DNA of 64,000 nucleotides from Natronosalvus amylolyticus (GTDB lineage: Archaea; Halobacteriota; Halobacteria; Halobacteriales; Natrialbaceae): the NCBI RefSeq assembly GCF_024298845.1, contig NZ_CP101156.1, forward strand, positions 2,852,001 through 2,916,000. The letters are read 5' to 3'. Numbering within the stretch: the stretch's first letter is position 1; each line of letters begins with the position of its first letter. Below, piece by piece: positions 1 through 9,092 of the stretch. A program made the position numbers and the translations under genes. A model generated the notes under the pieces. The model searched no databases. It saw only the letters and a list, made by a program, of their open reading frames with translations, and was not told the DNA's origin.

Positions 1-307
1 TCCACTCGCTCTGGTTACGGAGCGTTCGCCGGTGATCGCCGTGTCGACCGGCGGGGACGACGAGAAGACGAAGACGAACGCCCTCGAGGCACAGTCTCGT
101 GGCGCCCCGATCGTTGCCATTGGTCCGGACGACACGCCGTTGACTGATATCGCGGATACCCACCTCTCGATTCCCGAGACGTACCCCGTCTGGGGAGGCC
201 TGCTCGCAAACGTTCAGCTTCAACTGTTCGCTTACCACGCCGCAAAGCAACTCGACCGCCCGATCGATAAGCCACGGAATCTGGCGAAAAGTGTTACCGT
301 CGAATAA
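1..307 (+). CDS. glmS: Glucosamine-fructose-6-phosphate aminotransferase, C-terminal end (partial)
   Basis: The reading frame is open from the first bases of the window and ends at 307, so only about the last 100 residues of the enzyme are present. The visible part is the second half of the isomerase SIS domain: a PLALVTE segment, a serine/threonine stretch (AVSTGG), and the family-typical C-terminus DKPRNLAKSVTVE. GlmS makes glucosamine-6-phosphate from fructose-6-phosphate and glutamine, the entry to amino-sugar precursors for S-layer glycans. The N-terminal glutaminase half lies outside the window. The family call is firm because the tail motif is nearly invariant. Confidence 0.93.
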   Translation, partial: PLALVTERSPVIAVSTGGDDEKTKTNALEAQSRGAPIVAIGPDDTPLTDIADTHLSIPETYPVWGGLLANVQLQLFAYHAAKQLDRPIDKPRNLAKSVTVE

Positions 308-1310
308 CGACACCTCGAGGGGTTCGTGTCCGGTATCACTCGCTGCACGCTACTATCTTTTCACTATCTTCTTACTATCTTTAAGACACCAAAAGGCCCG
401 GTCCCGGTCAATAGGTGAACGGGACGAAACCCACACTCGAGGTCGATGCTACCGACCACGTAAACTGGTCGGGCACCCGTGCGGTGTGTGCTCGAGCCCT
501 CACAACGAACCCACACACGGAATCCACACGACTCGAACACCGATGACGCAACGTCGTCGAGTTCCATGCCGACTTCACACCGTTTTCGAGTCCTTTTCCA
601 CAGGATTTCATAGCCGAGGCTGAGTACTCCGTCAGGCGTCGACGTGCGAACCGAACCCGACAATCGTTATCGGTTCGGCCCTCACGTTCAGGCGTGACGA
701 ACCACTGGGCGTCCATCTCGTAGTGGTCGACGCTCTCGAATGTACGGTCGGATCGAACTCGAGGGGCCTGCTCGAAGCCGGGGAGCAGAGAAGGGACGTT
801 TTTCCGGCCTCCTCGAGCAAACCCCTGTAGTGAAAGACTCGAACTACCTCGCTACCGATCCGAAAGAGTGGACTGGCTGGTTGTGGTCTGCGAAGCCCCG
901 ATGGAAAAATCATCGACTCTGACAGGGTTGGTCGTCGTCTCTTCCCAGTCAGCGAGAACCTCGCTTCGTCGATAACCGATATACAGTGACAACAATCCCT
1001 ATACAAAGGAACCGTCCGTCGTGTGGGTGTCAAGAAATACTCACGATGTGGATGCGATCGAACCGTCGTTTCCTTCGGTTTACAAAGCGCGTTCGCGAGG
1101 TCACAGAAATGTAAGGAGAGCCCACGGCTTTGGCTGTGGCAGGAAGTCGACACCTCGCGGACTGTTAGACGGAATTTGTACACGTCATTGGGGGTGGACC
1201 CCATCTGGTCACTGGATCGAAATGCCCGGTCGTACGGATAGCGAGACCCAAGGTCCAACGGACTCCTCGAGCAGCTAACGGTGTCTGCCGCGAGCGAGAA
1301 GGTGGGTAGT
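308..1310. other. Gene-poor 1-kb stretch with no convincing CDS
   Basis: Open frames exist on both strands (the longest on the minus strand, 632-1258), but their translations are rich in Arg, Ser and Cys and lack the acidic composition and domain motifs of the neighbouring halophilic proteins. A hairpin resembling an IS200/IS605 end lies at 1121-1140. The simplest reading is a non-coding region or the decayed remains of an insertion element. A small RNA cannot be excluded. Confidence 0.5.
1121..1140 (+). repeat. Hairpin resembling an IS200/IS605-type element end
   Basis: The segment ccacggctttggctgtgg folds into a 7-bp stem with one G-T pair and is followed by caggaagtcgaca. From memory, a CCACGGC stem-loop followed by a short purine-rich tail resembles the right end of haloarchaeal IS200/IS605 (tnpB-type) elements. 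No intact tnpA or tnpB is next to it, so this would be a relic or a non-autonomous element. Confidence 0.35.
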
Positions 1311-2384
1311 TCACTCGGACTCGAGTGTCAGCGTAATCGTTTCGTCGTCACCGTCGATTTCGACCGTTGTGGACGCATCCTCGTACCCATCAGTATCGGC
1401 CGCAACCGTGTACTCGTCGTCCTCGAGTTCTTCGAACTGTACTTCACCGTCGTCGTCAGTTTCGCCGCTATCATCGGCCGTCCCGAGGAAGGTCGGGTTG
1501 AGTTCGACAGTAGCGTCCTCGATTGCGTTCCCATCCTCGTCTTCGACGATCACCGTCAAGGTGTGCGTCTCGTCCGCGTCGTCGCTGTCATCGTCGTCGC
1601 TGTCATCGTTGTCACTGTCGTCGTCGTCGCTGTCATCGTCGTCGCTGTCATCGTTGTCACTGTCGTCGTCGTCGCTGTCGTCGTCGCTGTCATCGTCGTC
1701 GCTGTCATCGTCGTCACTTCGTTCTTCGAGTGTTAACGTGACCGTTTCGTTCTCCCCATCGATCTCGGCGGTTTCTTCAGCGTCCTCGTAGCCGTCTACG
1801 TTCGTCGTCACGGTGTACTCACCGTCGTCGAGTCCCTCGAACGTCGCCTGGCCGTCTTCGATACGCTGTTCATCGCCAGTGAGGATGCCGTTACTGAGTT
1901 CGACCGTTCCATTGTCGATTGGATCGCCGTCTTCGTCCTCTACGAACACTGTCAACGTGTGGGTCTCGTCATCGTCGTCGTCCGCGCCACTGCCATCGTC
2001 GTCTGTGTCGTCATCGTCGCCGTTGTTACCCCCGTCACTGTCGTCTATTCCGTCATCAGCAGTGTCTTCTTCGTGGTCATCACCTTCCGTACCGTCGCCA
2101 TCACCACTATCGTCATCGACTGGATCATCTCCTCCATCGGATTCTTCGGTATCGTCTGACGAATCGGTCGAACCGTCGCTGTCTGGCTCGCCGGTGTCGT
2201 TATCATCGACACCGTCGTCAAACTCGTCACTGACCGATCCGAGCGCACCGGCGATAGAGCCACCGCTCGCAGCGAGTATCAATCCGGCAACCAAGAGGAC
2301 GATGCCGCTCACGGTGAGTAGCACCTGGACACTGGTTTGAATCGATCGGGCGTTCGTCCGTTGATTGTTGACGTTTCGGCTCAT
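1311..2384 (-). CDS. Membrane-anchored surface protein with Ser-Asp repeats and two CNA-B/carboxypeptidase-regulatory-like domains
   Basis: This 357-residue protein has an N-terminal hydrophobic segment (about residues 20-48), then an extremely acidic Asp/Ser linker. Two similar beta-sandwich modules follow (about 138-218 and 274-357). Each starts HTLTV.VEDEDG and ends with a GEYTV...GYEDA..T.EIDG pattern, as in carboxypeptidase-regulatory or CNA-B-like folds. Between them runs a DDDDS-type repeat of some 50 residues, encoded by near-perfect DNA repeats on the plus strand around 1585-1725. The layout resembles bacterial Sdr/Clf stalks, with the repeat as an extended spacer outside the cell. 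No catalytic motif is seen. A structural or adhesion role is inference. Confidence 0.75.
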   Translation of the reverse strand: MSRNVNNQRTNARSIQTSVQVLLTVSGIVLLVAGLILAASGGSIAGALGSVSDEFDDGVDDNDTGEPDSDGSTDSSDDTEESDGGDDPVDDDSGDGDGTEGDDHEEDTADDGIDDSDGGNNGDDDDTDDDGSGADDDDDETHTLTVFVEDEDGDPIDNGTVELSNGILTGDEQRIEDGQATFEGLDDGEYTVTTNVDGYEDAEETAEIDGENETVTLTLEERSDDDDSDDDDSDDDSDDDDSDNDDSDDDDSDDDDSDNDDSDDDDSDDADETHTLTVIVEDEDGNAIEDATVELNPTFLGTADDSGETDDDGEVQFEELEDDEYTVAADTDGYEDASTTVEIDGDDETITLTLESE

Positions 2385-2692
2385 TGTAGATCACAAAGCA
2401 GTAAGGGTGACTAGAAACGTTCCGTCCACACGACAGGCTCGAGGTTCGGTCGGCCATCCGTGTTGAATCGGCTGATTTCGTCACGAGGCGACGGCTGTCT
2501 GCCAGCGTGCCGACTCGAGTGAGACACCGGTCGTGCACAAAACCAGCCCTGCTCGTTTCGGGGTTGATCGACAGCCTGGTGTGTACTCATTACGCGATAG
2601 TTTTTCGACTCGGTAGTTCACTATGGTGCTGTTAAACCGTTTCACGAGCCAAATTTTCCGAAATGGTCGCACACACAACCTATCGGTTCACA
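2385..2692. other. Intergenic region upstream of the Ser-Asp surface protein
   Basis: About 300 bp between the start of the surface-protein gene and the end of the SDR gene, both on the minus strand. Short frames in it have no recognisable domain. It should contain the promoter of the surface-protein gene; no clear repeat or RNA gene is visible. Confidence 0.4.
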
Positions 2693-3508
2693 CTATCCTG
2701 ACCCGGCCCACAGCCGCTTTGCGAGTCGCCCGCCGAGCCAGGCCGGTAGCAGCCTCGAGAGTCGATATCGAATCCGATTTCGCCAGCCGGGAACCACGAC
2801 TCGCTTGCCATCCATGAGCCCGTCGTACCCGATTCGAGCGACGGTTTTGGGAGACATCAACTCGCCGTCGGCGACGGCCGATCGCTCCATGCCGCCACGT
2901 TCCATGAACCCGGTCTCGGTTTCGCCGGGACAGAGCGCGGTCACCGTGACGGGCGTGTCTCCGAGTTCGTCTGCCAGCGCGAGCGAAAACGAGTGAACGT
3001 AGGCCTTGCTCCCGCCGTAGACGGCCGCCGTGGGAACAGGAACGACACCCGCCAGCGAAGCCGTGTTGAGTATTCGCCCTCGACCGCGCTCGAGCATGCC
3101 GGGGAGAAACCGGTCGGTCAGTGCCGTGAGGGCTTCGACGTTGAGCCTGAGCAGTCGCCGTTCGTCCTCGAACGTCGTCTCACTGAAGTGGCCGTACACC
3201 GGGACACCCGCGTTGTTGACCAGGATTGCGAGCGGGTGCTCGAGTGCCCTCACTCGATTTTCGACGCGGTCGATAGCTCCCTCGTCGGTGAGGTCGACGA
3301 CGATACGGTCCCTAACCGTTCCGGGTTCCGTTGCGAGCATCGATTCGACCGCCTCGAGGCCCGACTCGTCGATGTCGACCAGTACCAGGTCGTGGCCGTT
3401 GGCTGCGAACACTCGGGCGAGTTCCCGGCCGATGCCACTCGCCGCGCCGGTGAGCAGGGTCAGCCCCTTCGAAGTGGGTGTCACCTGGCGACCCTCGAAT
3501 TCGTCCAT
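2693..3508 (-). CDS. Short-chain dehydrogenase/reductase (SDR family)
   Basis: The NAD(P)-binding motif TGAASGIG, the NNAG strand motif, a catalytic Ser (NTASLAG) and the YGGSK (YxxxK) motif identify a classical SDR oxidoreductase. The start is placed at ATG 3508 (MDEFEGR), giving 271 residues. The frame stays open 33 codons upstream, but that extension lacks SDR features and runs towards the divergent prepilin-peptidase gene. The C-terminus has an Arg-rich hydrophobic segment (YRLSRLLPAWLGGRLAKRL) that could touch the membrane. The substrate cannot be told from sequence. Confidence 0.9.
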   Translation of the reverse strand: MDEFEGRQVTPTSKGLTLLTGAASGIGRELARVFAANGHDLVLVDIDESGLEAVESMLATEPGTVRDRIVVDLTDEGAIDRVENRVRALEHPLAILVNNAGVPVYGHFSETTFEDERRLLRLNVEALTALTDRFLPGMLERGRGRILNTASLAGVVPVPTAAVYGGSKAYVHSFSLALADELGDTPVTVTALCPGETETGFMERGGMERSAVADGELMSPKTVARIGYDGLMDGKRVVVPGWRNRIRYRLSRLLPAWLGGRLAKRLWAGSG

Positions 3509-3636
3509 ATCTTTTCGTTTCACCCGGGACTGAAAAACGTTCACAGGCACTCGAGGTGCCGATACCAACTGATTCGGTGCTGAGCCGCTTCGGGCGAGCC
3601 GTAACACTGACGATACCGGCGGACGCGAACACGCAC

Positions 3637-4677
3637 GTGTACGATCTCGTATCCATCGCGTCGACGCCCGACCTGTTGCGTCTGGTCGTCGTCCCGGTGT
3701 TCGCCTGGGCGGCGATCCGGGATATCAAAACCCGGCGTATCTCGAGCGATCTCTGGATTCCGCTGACGGCGCTCGCGACACTCCTGTTCGTCTGGGACGG
3801 CTGGGTCGCCTATCGGACCGGTGGCGTCGTCTGGTCTCACGAGTTCGTGATTCCAGCGGCGATGAGCCTGGGGTTGGTCGTCCCCATCGCGTACCTGTTC
3901 TGGTGGTTCGGCGGTTTCGGCGGCGCGGACGCCAAGGCGTTGCTCGTCCTCGCGCTGTTGTTCCCGACCTATCCCGTCTACGTCATCGGGTCGACGGTAT
4001 TCCCCATCATCGACCCGCCCATCGCGAGTGCGTTCTCGCTCACCATCCTGACCAACGCGGTTCTGGTGGGTGCGTTGATCCCGGTTGCCCTCGCCGTCAG
4101 AAACGCCGTCGCGGGTCGGTTCGGCCGGGTCATGTTCATCGGCTGGCCAACGGACTGGACGGCAATTCCCACAACCCACGGCCGCCTGCTCGAGACGCCC
4201 GAGGGCGGCACGCGACACGGTCTCGATCTCGACGCCCTCCGGATGTATCTTCGCTGGCGGGGACTCTCACTCGAGTCGCTGCGCGCTGACCCCGAGCGGT
4301 ATCGCGACCCGGACTCGCTGCCGGCAGAACCAAATCCGCCGACGGATGGTGCCGTGAACGCCATCGCCGCCGATGGTGGCTCGAGCACGGCAGTGGAGAC
4401 ACAGTCAGCGGACGAATCCGAGGAGGACGATCTGACTCCCTCCGGGGATACCCGTCCCCGGTCGTCCGACGACCCCTGGGGTGCCGCGACGTTTCTCGAG
4501 GACATCGAGGGGACGGCCTACGGCACCGATCCCGAAACCTTGCGGGACGGCCTCGAGGTACTGGTCGAACGCGACGTCGTCTGGGTTTCGCCGGGGACGC
4601 CGTTTCTGGTGCCGGTCTTTCTCGGACTGGTGTGTGCACTCGTCTACGGCGACCTGCTGTTGAGCGTGTTGCTCTGA
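3637..4677 (+). CDS. pibD: Archaeal type IV prepilin peptidase (A24 family, PibD-type)
   Basis: This polytopic membrane aspartyl protease cleaves the class III signal peptide of pilins and archaellins at the inner membrane face. The first catalytic Asp is in RDIKTRRIS and the second in the GGADAK loop, both followed by hydrophobic helices. After the membrane part comes a soluble acidic C-terminal domain (about residues 180-346), typical of haloarchaeal members. GTG 3637 (MYDLVSIASTPDLLRL) is chosen as start because the longer frame from 3478 encodes no conserved sequence and overlaps the divergent SDR start. A FlaG-like substrate-class protein lies at 23061. Confidence 0.85.
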   Translation: MYDLVSIASTPDLLRLVVVPVFAWAAIRDIKTRRISSDLWIPLTALATLLFVWDGWVAYRTGGVVWSHEFVIPAAMSLGLVVPIAYLFWWFGGFGGADAKALLVLALLFPTYPVYVIGSTVFPIIDPPIASAFSLTILTNAVLVGALIPVALAVRNAVAGRFGRVMFIGWPTDWTAIPTTHGRLLETPEGGTRHGLDLDALRMYLRWRGLSLESLRADPERYRDPDSLPAEPNPPTDGAVNAIAADGGSSTAVETQSADESEEDDLTPSGDTRPRSSDDPWGAATFLEDIEGTAYGTDPETLRDGLEVLVERDVVWVSPGTPFLVPVFLGLVCALVYGDLLLSVLL

Positions 4678-4712
4678 CATCGTTTAAATAGCACCTGTCC
4701 GAACGCTGCCAT

Positions 4713-4916
4713 ATGCCCCGACGGCGATGTCCCGACTGCGGCGTGACGATGGAACGGACGAAACTCACTTCTACCGACGGGTTTCGATTGCAAATCAACA
4801 CCGGCAAACGCGACGGGTTGCTGGGCAAACTCGGCGTCGGAACGACGGCGTCGGTGGACGCCGTCTGCTGTCCGGAGTGCGGACTGGTGCGTCTGTATGC
4901 CGACCTCGAGGACTGA
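4713..4916 (+). CDS. Small zinc-ribbon protein
   Basis: This 67-residue protein has two Cys pairs, CPDCG near the N-terminus and CPECG near the C-terminus (CCPECGLVRLYADL), which should bind one zinc. It starts 35 bp after the prepilin-peptidase gene and may be co-transcribed with it. Small zinc-finger proteins of this kind are common in haloarchaea and their targets are mostly unknown. Confidence 0.8.
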   Translation: MPRRRCPDCGVTMERTKLTSTDGFRLQINTGKRDGLLGKLGVGTTASVDAVCCPECGLVRLYADLED

Positions 4917-4987
4917 TCGTACGGAAATGGTGTGAACCCTCTACGTTATCACGATGAAGTAACGCTTCCGAGTCGACATTGCCCGGA

Positions 4988-5033
4988 ACCGAAGCGCACT
5001 CGAGTGGACAGTACACGACACCGAAGCGCACTC
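4988..5033 (+). repeat. Two 14-bp intergenic direct repeats
   Basis: The sequence accgaagcgcactc occurs at 4988-5001 and again at 5020-5033, 32 bp apart, in the convergent gap between the zinc-ribbon gene and trm1. It is one of several short intergenic direct repeats in this window. Confidence 0.6.
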
Positions 5034-5110
5034 CAGTCGTACCGCTCGTCGGGACTGTCTCGAGTCGTACCCCTCGGAAGCGGCGTATCCTCTCCGCTGC
5101 AGTCCGGCGT

Positions 5111-6247
5111 TCAGTGCAGGTTCGCTCTCGTCGCCTCGAGAATCTCGTCGACGTGGGCGTCCGTTTTGAACGCCGTCCCGCTGTAGTGGGCAGGTGAGGC
5201 CTCGTAGCCGGCTGCCTCGAGGTCGGCCAGAAACTCGTCCATGGCGTTGGCCGAGAGGGTCCAGTTTTTGCACAGTTTGTGCTGGTCGTAGTGAGTCGGC
5301 GTGTCGAGTTCGTCCTCGAGGGTCTCGAGCAGGCGGCGTCCCTTCGAGGCCGTACCGAAGGCGTCGGGGATGCGCTCTCGCACGTCGGCGACGAACTGCC
5401 GATCTTGCATCCCGGCGAGCCAGAGCGGCCCTGCGACCAGCACTCGTGAGCCGCCACAGTTTGGGCACGTCTCGAGTGGAAGGCCAGCGTCGGGAGCCAG
5501 CCCGTGGGCGTGTTCGCGGTACAGGCAGTCCTCACAGTGGACGAGAAAGCCGAGTCGCTCGAGGGTGCGGTCGGCAGCGGTCGGCTTGCGCTCGAGTTCG
5601 AGAAACGTCCGAACGTAGTGGCTGGTTGCGTGGGTGAGAATCGGGGTGACGCCCACGTCGAAACGGGCGGCGCTCCTGGCGAGAGCAGACAGCAGGATGC
5701 GGACCCCCATCTCGGGATGGTACTCCGTGTTCCGGGGGACTGCACCGTACGAGCGCATCCCGCTGTTGAAATGGGCGCCACACAGCGGGGCCGTATCCGT
5801 CGCGGTGACACAGACCAGATGTCGACAGCGGGCGAAGGCCGCGTCGGCGAACGGCATCGGCGTCCCGTAGGGGTCGAGGTCGATGACGTCGAACACGTTG
5901 TCGTGCATCAGCGCGTTCGCGTTTCGGGCTTCGACGGCCACGTCGCGACCGAGTTCGAAGCCCGCCCGTTCGAGGTTCTCCGTCGCGAGCGAAACCGCCT
6001 CGGGCTCTCGATCACAGCAGGTGACGTCCCAGCCGTCGACGGCGGCTCGAAGCCCGCGGACACCGCTGGCGGTCATCGCGTCCAGATACCGGCGAGCCGC
6101 GGGCTGGCGCTCGCGAAAGGCTCGCAACGCGGCAATCGTCAGGTCGCGGTTCAGCTCCTGGCGTGGGTTGTAAAACACCGCCTCCTCGACGCCTTCGGTC
6201 TGCTCGCCGGGCACCTCGAACTCGACGCCACCTTCCGTCACGCGCAT
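5111..6247 (-). CDS. trm1: tRNA (guanine(26)-N2)-dimethyltransferase
   Basis: Trm1 methylates G26 of tRNAs using S-adenosylmethionine. The 378-residue product has the family start EGGVEFEVP followed by FYNPRQELNRDLT. Further on are the SAM-binding loop DAMTASGVRG, the catalytic-site DLDPYGTP motif, and a C-terminal zinc-binding pair (CEDC...CPNCGG). The start is ATG 6247 (MRVTEGG); the longer frame to 6292 adds a non-conserved Arg-rich stretch. It is divergent from the SWIM-protein gene. Confidence 0.96.
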   Translation of the reverse strand: MRVTEGGVEFEVPGEQTEGVEEAVFYNPRQELNRDLTIAALRAFRERQPAARRYLDAMTASGVRGLRAAVDGWDVTCCDREPEAVSLATENLERAGFELGRDVAVEARNANALMHDNVFDVIDLDPYGTPMPFADAAFARCRHLVCVTATDTAPLCGAHFNSGMRSYGAVPRNTEYHPEMGVRILLSALARSAARFDVGVTPILTHATSHYVRTFLELERKPTAADRTLERLGFLVHCEDCLYREHAHGLAPDAGLPLETCPNCGGSRVLVAGPLWLAGMQDRQFVADVRERIPDAFGTASKGRRLLETLEDELDTPTHYDQHKLCKNWTLSANAMDEFLADLEAAGYEASPAHYSGTAFKTDAHVDEILEATRANLH

Positions 6248-6350
6248 ATACCCCTGCTCGGGGCCTCGAGGCGAAAAGCGGTGTGATCTCACCTCGATTC
6301 ACCGACTCGACACCCAAACCGATTTGTCGGCCCAAGCGAGAGTATCGAGC

Positions 6351-6707
6351 GTGCCCGAACCGAACCCCGTCGACCGCTGGCGAGCCGACCTCGAGGAAGC
6401 CGGCAAGTTGACACCAGCGATCGTGGAGCAGATTTCTCGCGTCCACGGCGACCGCGGGGTTCGAGCCATCGAAGCCGTCGCGGAAGGCCGGGTGAAGGTC
6501 TACCGCGATTTCACGATCGTCGTCGGCTACGAAGACGAGTACATCGTCGAAGACGGCGGCTGCACGTGTAAGGACAGCGAGTATAACCTCGATCCAGACG
6601 ACCCGACCGAACACTGTTGGCACGTGCTGGCGGTGTGGATCGCTCGGCGGGTGGGCCACCTCGATTATCACGACATGTGGTACTCGGAGGTTCGGGAGTT
6701 TTTGTAG
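6351..6707 (+). CDS. SWIM zinc-finger protein
   Basis: The product (118 residues from GTG 6351) has a CTC...CWH arrangement, matching the SWIM motif CxCx(n)CxH used to bind zinc and usually involved in nucleic-acid or protein contacts. An N-terminal helical segment (DRWRADLEEAGKLTPAIVEQI) precedes it. The start is uncertain; an ATG-less extension to 6324 is possible. The function is not known beyond the zinc motif. Confidence 0.75.
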   Translation: MPEPNPVDRWRADLEEAGKLTPAIVEQISRVHGDRGVRAIEAVAEGRVKVYRDFTIVVGYEDEYIVEDGGCTCKDSEYNLDPDDPTEHCWHVLAVWIARRVGHLDYHDMWYSEVREFL

Positions 6708-6980
6708 GGACCTCGAAACCCTCTGGGCTGGTCGTGGATGGAAACGGCGTTCTCGAGTCTGGTCGGCTGAACTCATAGGGAGTATCGTCGGCGTGCATCG
6801 ATACCGACGAAGAACCCAGGCACAGCGTCGACAGCCGTCCTTCGAAACCGCTGGCTGCCTACGATACCCCCTACCAGTCCCCTCCCAAGCCACTCGGCCC
6901 ACCGCTCTTTCAGATTTGCCCCTTTCGAGCCCTCGAGCAGCCCGTGGCTCGCAACGAAAATAGTGCCGGGTGTCCACGCG

Positions 6981-7394
6981 TTAGTCCTGTGTGCACGACG
7001 TGTCGCTCGTGAGACCCTGTTCGTACAGGGTCTTGATGAGCGTGTGTTCGACCGCTGTCAGTCGCTGTGACATCGCAGACGACGAGATATCGAAGGTCGC
7101 TGCGAGTTCAGAGAGCGACACAGCCCGTGGCCGCTCGTAGTAGCCCGCCTCGATAGCCGTCCGGACGGCCTCGAGCCGTTTCTCGGAAATGTGGTCGATC
7201 GTGATAACACACGATCCGGCGTTTGGCCGGCTGAGATGCTCGACGCGGGCTGTTTCACCGTACTGGCCCCCAGTGAATGACCGGAGCACCTCACTCGCTG
7301 TCTCGAAATCCTCGAACGCGAGCACCATCCGCACGGCCGTGTCGCTCTCGTCTGCAGCTGAACACGGGGAAGCGGTGTACTTCGAGGCAGCCAT
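6981..7394 (-). CDS. Short bat-type HTH transcriptional regulator, last gene of the Mo-reductase operon
   Basis: This 137-residue protein carries a C-terminal bacterio-opsin-activator-like HTH (HTH-10): EAVRTAIEAGYYERPRAVSL, then ELAATFDISSSAMSQRL as the recognition part. Its ATG overlaps the stop codon of the TorD-type chaperone gene (TAATG), so it is translationally coupled to the operon. No PAS or GAF sensor is present; the N-terminal 60 residues form a small alpha/beta domain. Feedback control of the respiratory operon is inferred from position. Confidence 0.85.
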   Translation of the reverse strand: MAASKYTASPCSAADESDTAVRMVLAFEDFETASEVLRSFTGGQYGETARVEHLSRPNAGSCVITIDHISEKRLEAVRTAIEAGYYERPRAVSLSELAATFDISSSAMSQRLTAVEHTLIKTLYEQGLTSDTSCTQD

Positions 7395-8020
7395 TACGGT
7401 TCACCCCCGGTCGCTGGTACACAGTCGAACGCGCTCGCCGTTCGGTGCAATACTGTCTCGAGTGTTCGGACCGCCCAGACGTAGAACGGAACACGACACG
7501 TCTCCTCGACGCGCTCGCGAAACGACTCAATCCAGTCGAAGTGGGTTCGATGGAAGTCCCTGTATGCCTCCTTGGCTCCATCCTCGAGGAGCAACGACCC
7601 GTACTCGAGCAAGAGCGCGATGTGATCGGGTTGGTACTCGGGTGGAATCTCGGCGTCTATCGCCTGATACCGTCGTTCCATATCGTGTGCCGGTGGCCCG
7701 GACAGGACTCCGCGGATTGTCCCATCCCACCACGGTTTATAGACGGAGGCGACCGGTGGTGCTGACGGGCCATCGAACCCCTCGAACGTTTCGAGATACG
7801 ACTCAAGTGGCTCCTCCGGCGGGGATGGTGCTTCTGTTTCGACGTCGATGTCTCTGGCCGACGACGCTATCGCTTCGGCGAGCGTGCCCGACTCGAGGGC
7901 GTGGATGGTCGCGTCATCCGGCTGTTCGAAACAGCGGGCGAGCAGCCCGTACACCGAGGCGACCGTCTCCGGCTCCATATCCGCACCTCCCTGTCCCCGT
8001 GTTGTCAGTGATTCGGTCAT
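7394..8020 (-). CDS. TorD/DmsD-type chaperone for the molybdoenzyme
   Basis: This 208-residue all-helical cytoplasmic protein has the features of the TorD family: an N-terminal VYGLLARCFEQPDD helix, a central YEGSLLLED-like segment (LLEYGSLLLEDGAK) and the PDHIALLLEY motif. Such chaperones bind the Tat signal of the catalytic subunit and help insert the molybdenum cofactor before export. ATG 8020 overlaps the stop of the upstream NrfD-type gene by 4 bp (ATGA), which supports this start over the internal ATG at 7978. It sits in an operon with the enzyme it would serve. Confidence 0.85.
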   Translation of the reverse strand: MTESLTTRGQGGADMEPETVASVYGLLARCFEQPDDATIHALESGTLAEAIASSARDIDVETEAPSPPEEPLESYLETFEGFDGPSAPPVASVYKPWWDGTIRGVLSGPPAHDMERRYQAIDAEIPPEYQPDHIALLLEYGSLLLEDGAKEAYRDFHRTHFDWIESFRERVEETCRVPFYVWAVRTLETVLHRTASAFDCVPATGGEP

Positions 8021-9087
8021 ACGACGACCACCACCGGATCCTGCTCGGCCGCGAGCAACAGGAGGACTCGGAGCAACAGGCTGCTGACGAAGAGGAGCCC
8101 GAACGATCCGATCAAGACGGGTCCGCCGATCCGTTCGACGGACGCCGTAAGCCGGCCAGTGGCCGCGGCGAGACCGAGGAAGACGCCCGCGAGCAAGGCG
8201 AGCGCGAACCCGAGTGCGACGACCCAGACGCCAAACGCAAGCAGCCCGTCGGTTAACGACGAGTACGAGGCTGCCGCCGCAGGGGTGTTGTTCGCCGCGA
8301 GTTGCGTCCAGCCGTATCCGGCAATCAGCAGACTGACGCCGGAGAGGACGCCGCCGACTGCCGCGTATCCGCCGAACATCGGTGTGATTTCTCGCTCGAA
8401 CACCATCGTGACCGCGAGCGTGCTCCCGATTCCGGCGGCCACACCACTGGTCAGGAACAATAGCGGCACCAACACCGGCTGGTTCCAGAGCGGAACCGTC
8501 TCGACGATTGCCAGCTCGAATCCGGTGTAGATGGTCGCCAGTGCGAAGAGACTTCCCACGACGTGCAAGAGGGCGAGCCCGGCGGTGGGTGGCCGGATGC
8601 GGTCGACGAACCGGTCGACGACATCCAGCAGTCCGAGTTTGGCAACGAACCACCGAGGCCATCGACTCGCGCCGTCACCTTCCGCAGCGGCTTCTCCGAA
8701 CAACTGGAGCACCAGACAGACGATTGCGAGCACTGACAGCATCACCAGTATCCACGTCCCGATGGTAATCCAGGAGTCGTAATTCGTCAGATACACCGGG
8801 AAGAGGATCGCCCGGTAGTACACTGCCAGGTGCGAGAGGACGGCCAATCCAGCACCGCCCGCGCTGAGTACCGAGACCAGAAACCCCCAGCGAAGGATTT
8901 CGGTCTCGAGACCGTTCGAATCCGACCCGCGCCATCGTCGAAGGAACCAGGCGGACGCACCGGTGAGATACGCCCCACCGGCGACGACCGCCAGGTAGAG
9001 ATAGACCGGGATCGAGAGATCCCAGTAGTCCGCCGACAGCCAGCGGAATTCCACGAACACCTCGAGTGCAGTGACTGTGAACGTCAT
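8017..9087 (-). CDS. NrfD/PsrC/DmsC-type membrane anchor subunit
   Basis: This 356-residue protein has about eight to ten hydrophobic helices and the NrfD pattern (SIPVYLYLAVVAGGAYLTGA near the N-terminus, RAILFPVYLTNYDSWITIGT in the middle). It should carry electrons from membrane quinol to the Fe-S subunit of the reductase. ATG 9087 is preferred over 9108 because a GGTGA ribosome-binding site lies about six bases before it and overlaps the stop of the Fe-S gene. Confidence 0.88.
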   Translation of the reverse strand: MTFTVTALEVFVEFRWLSADYWDLSIPVYLYLAVVAGGAYLTGASAWFLRRWRGSDSNGLETEILRWGFLVSVLSAGGAGLAVLSHLAVYYRAILFPVYLTNYDSWITIGTWILVMLSVLAIVCLVLQLFGEAAAEGDGASRWPRWFVAKLGLLDVVDRFVDRIRPPTAGLALLHVVGSLFALATIYTGFELAIVETVPLWNQPVLVPLLFLTSGVAAGIGSTLAVTMVFEREITPMFGGYAAVGGVLSGVSLLIAGYGWTQLAANNTPAAAASYSSLTDGLLAFGVWVVALGFALALLAGVFLGLAAATGRLTASVERIGGPVLIGSFGLLFVSSLLLRVLLLLAAEQDPVVVVV

Positions 9088-9092
9088 CGTGA

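Noticed and set aside
632-1258. 208-codon minus-strand open frame in the gene-poor stretch
   Set aside because: Its composition is basic and rich in Ser, Arg and Cys, unlike halophilic proteins, and it shows no domain or start signal. It is likely a chance frame in GC-rich DNA.
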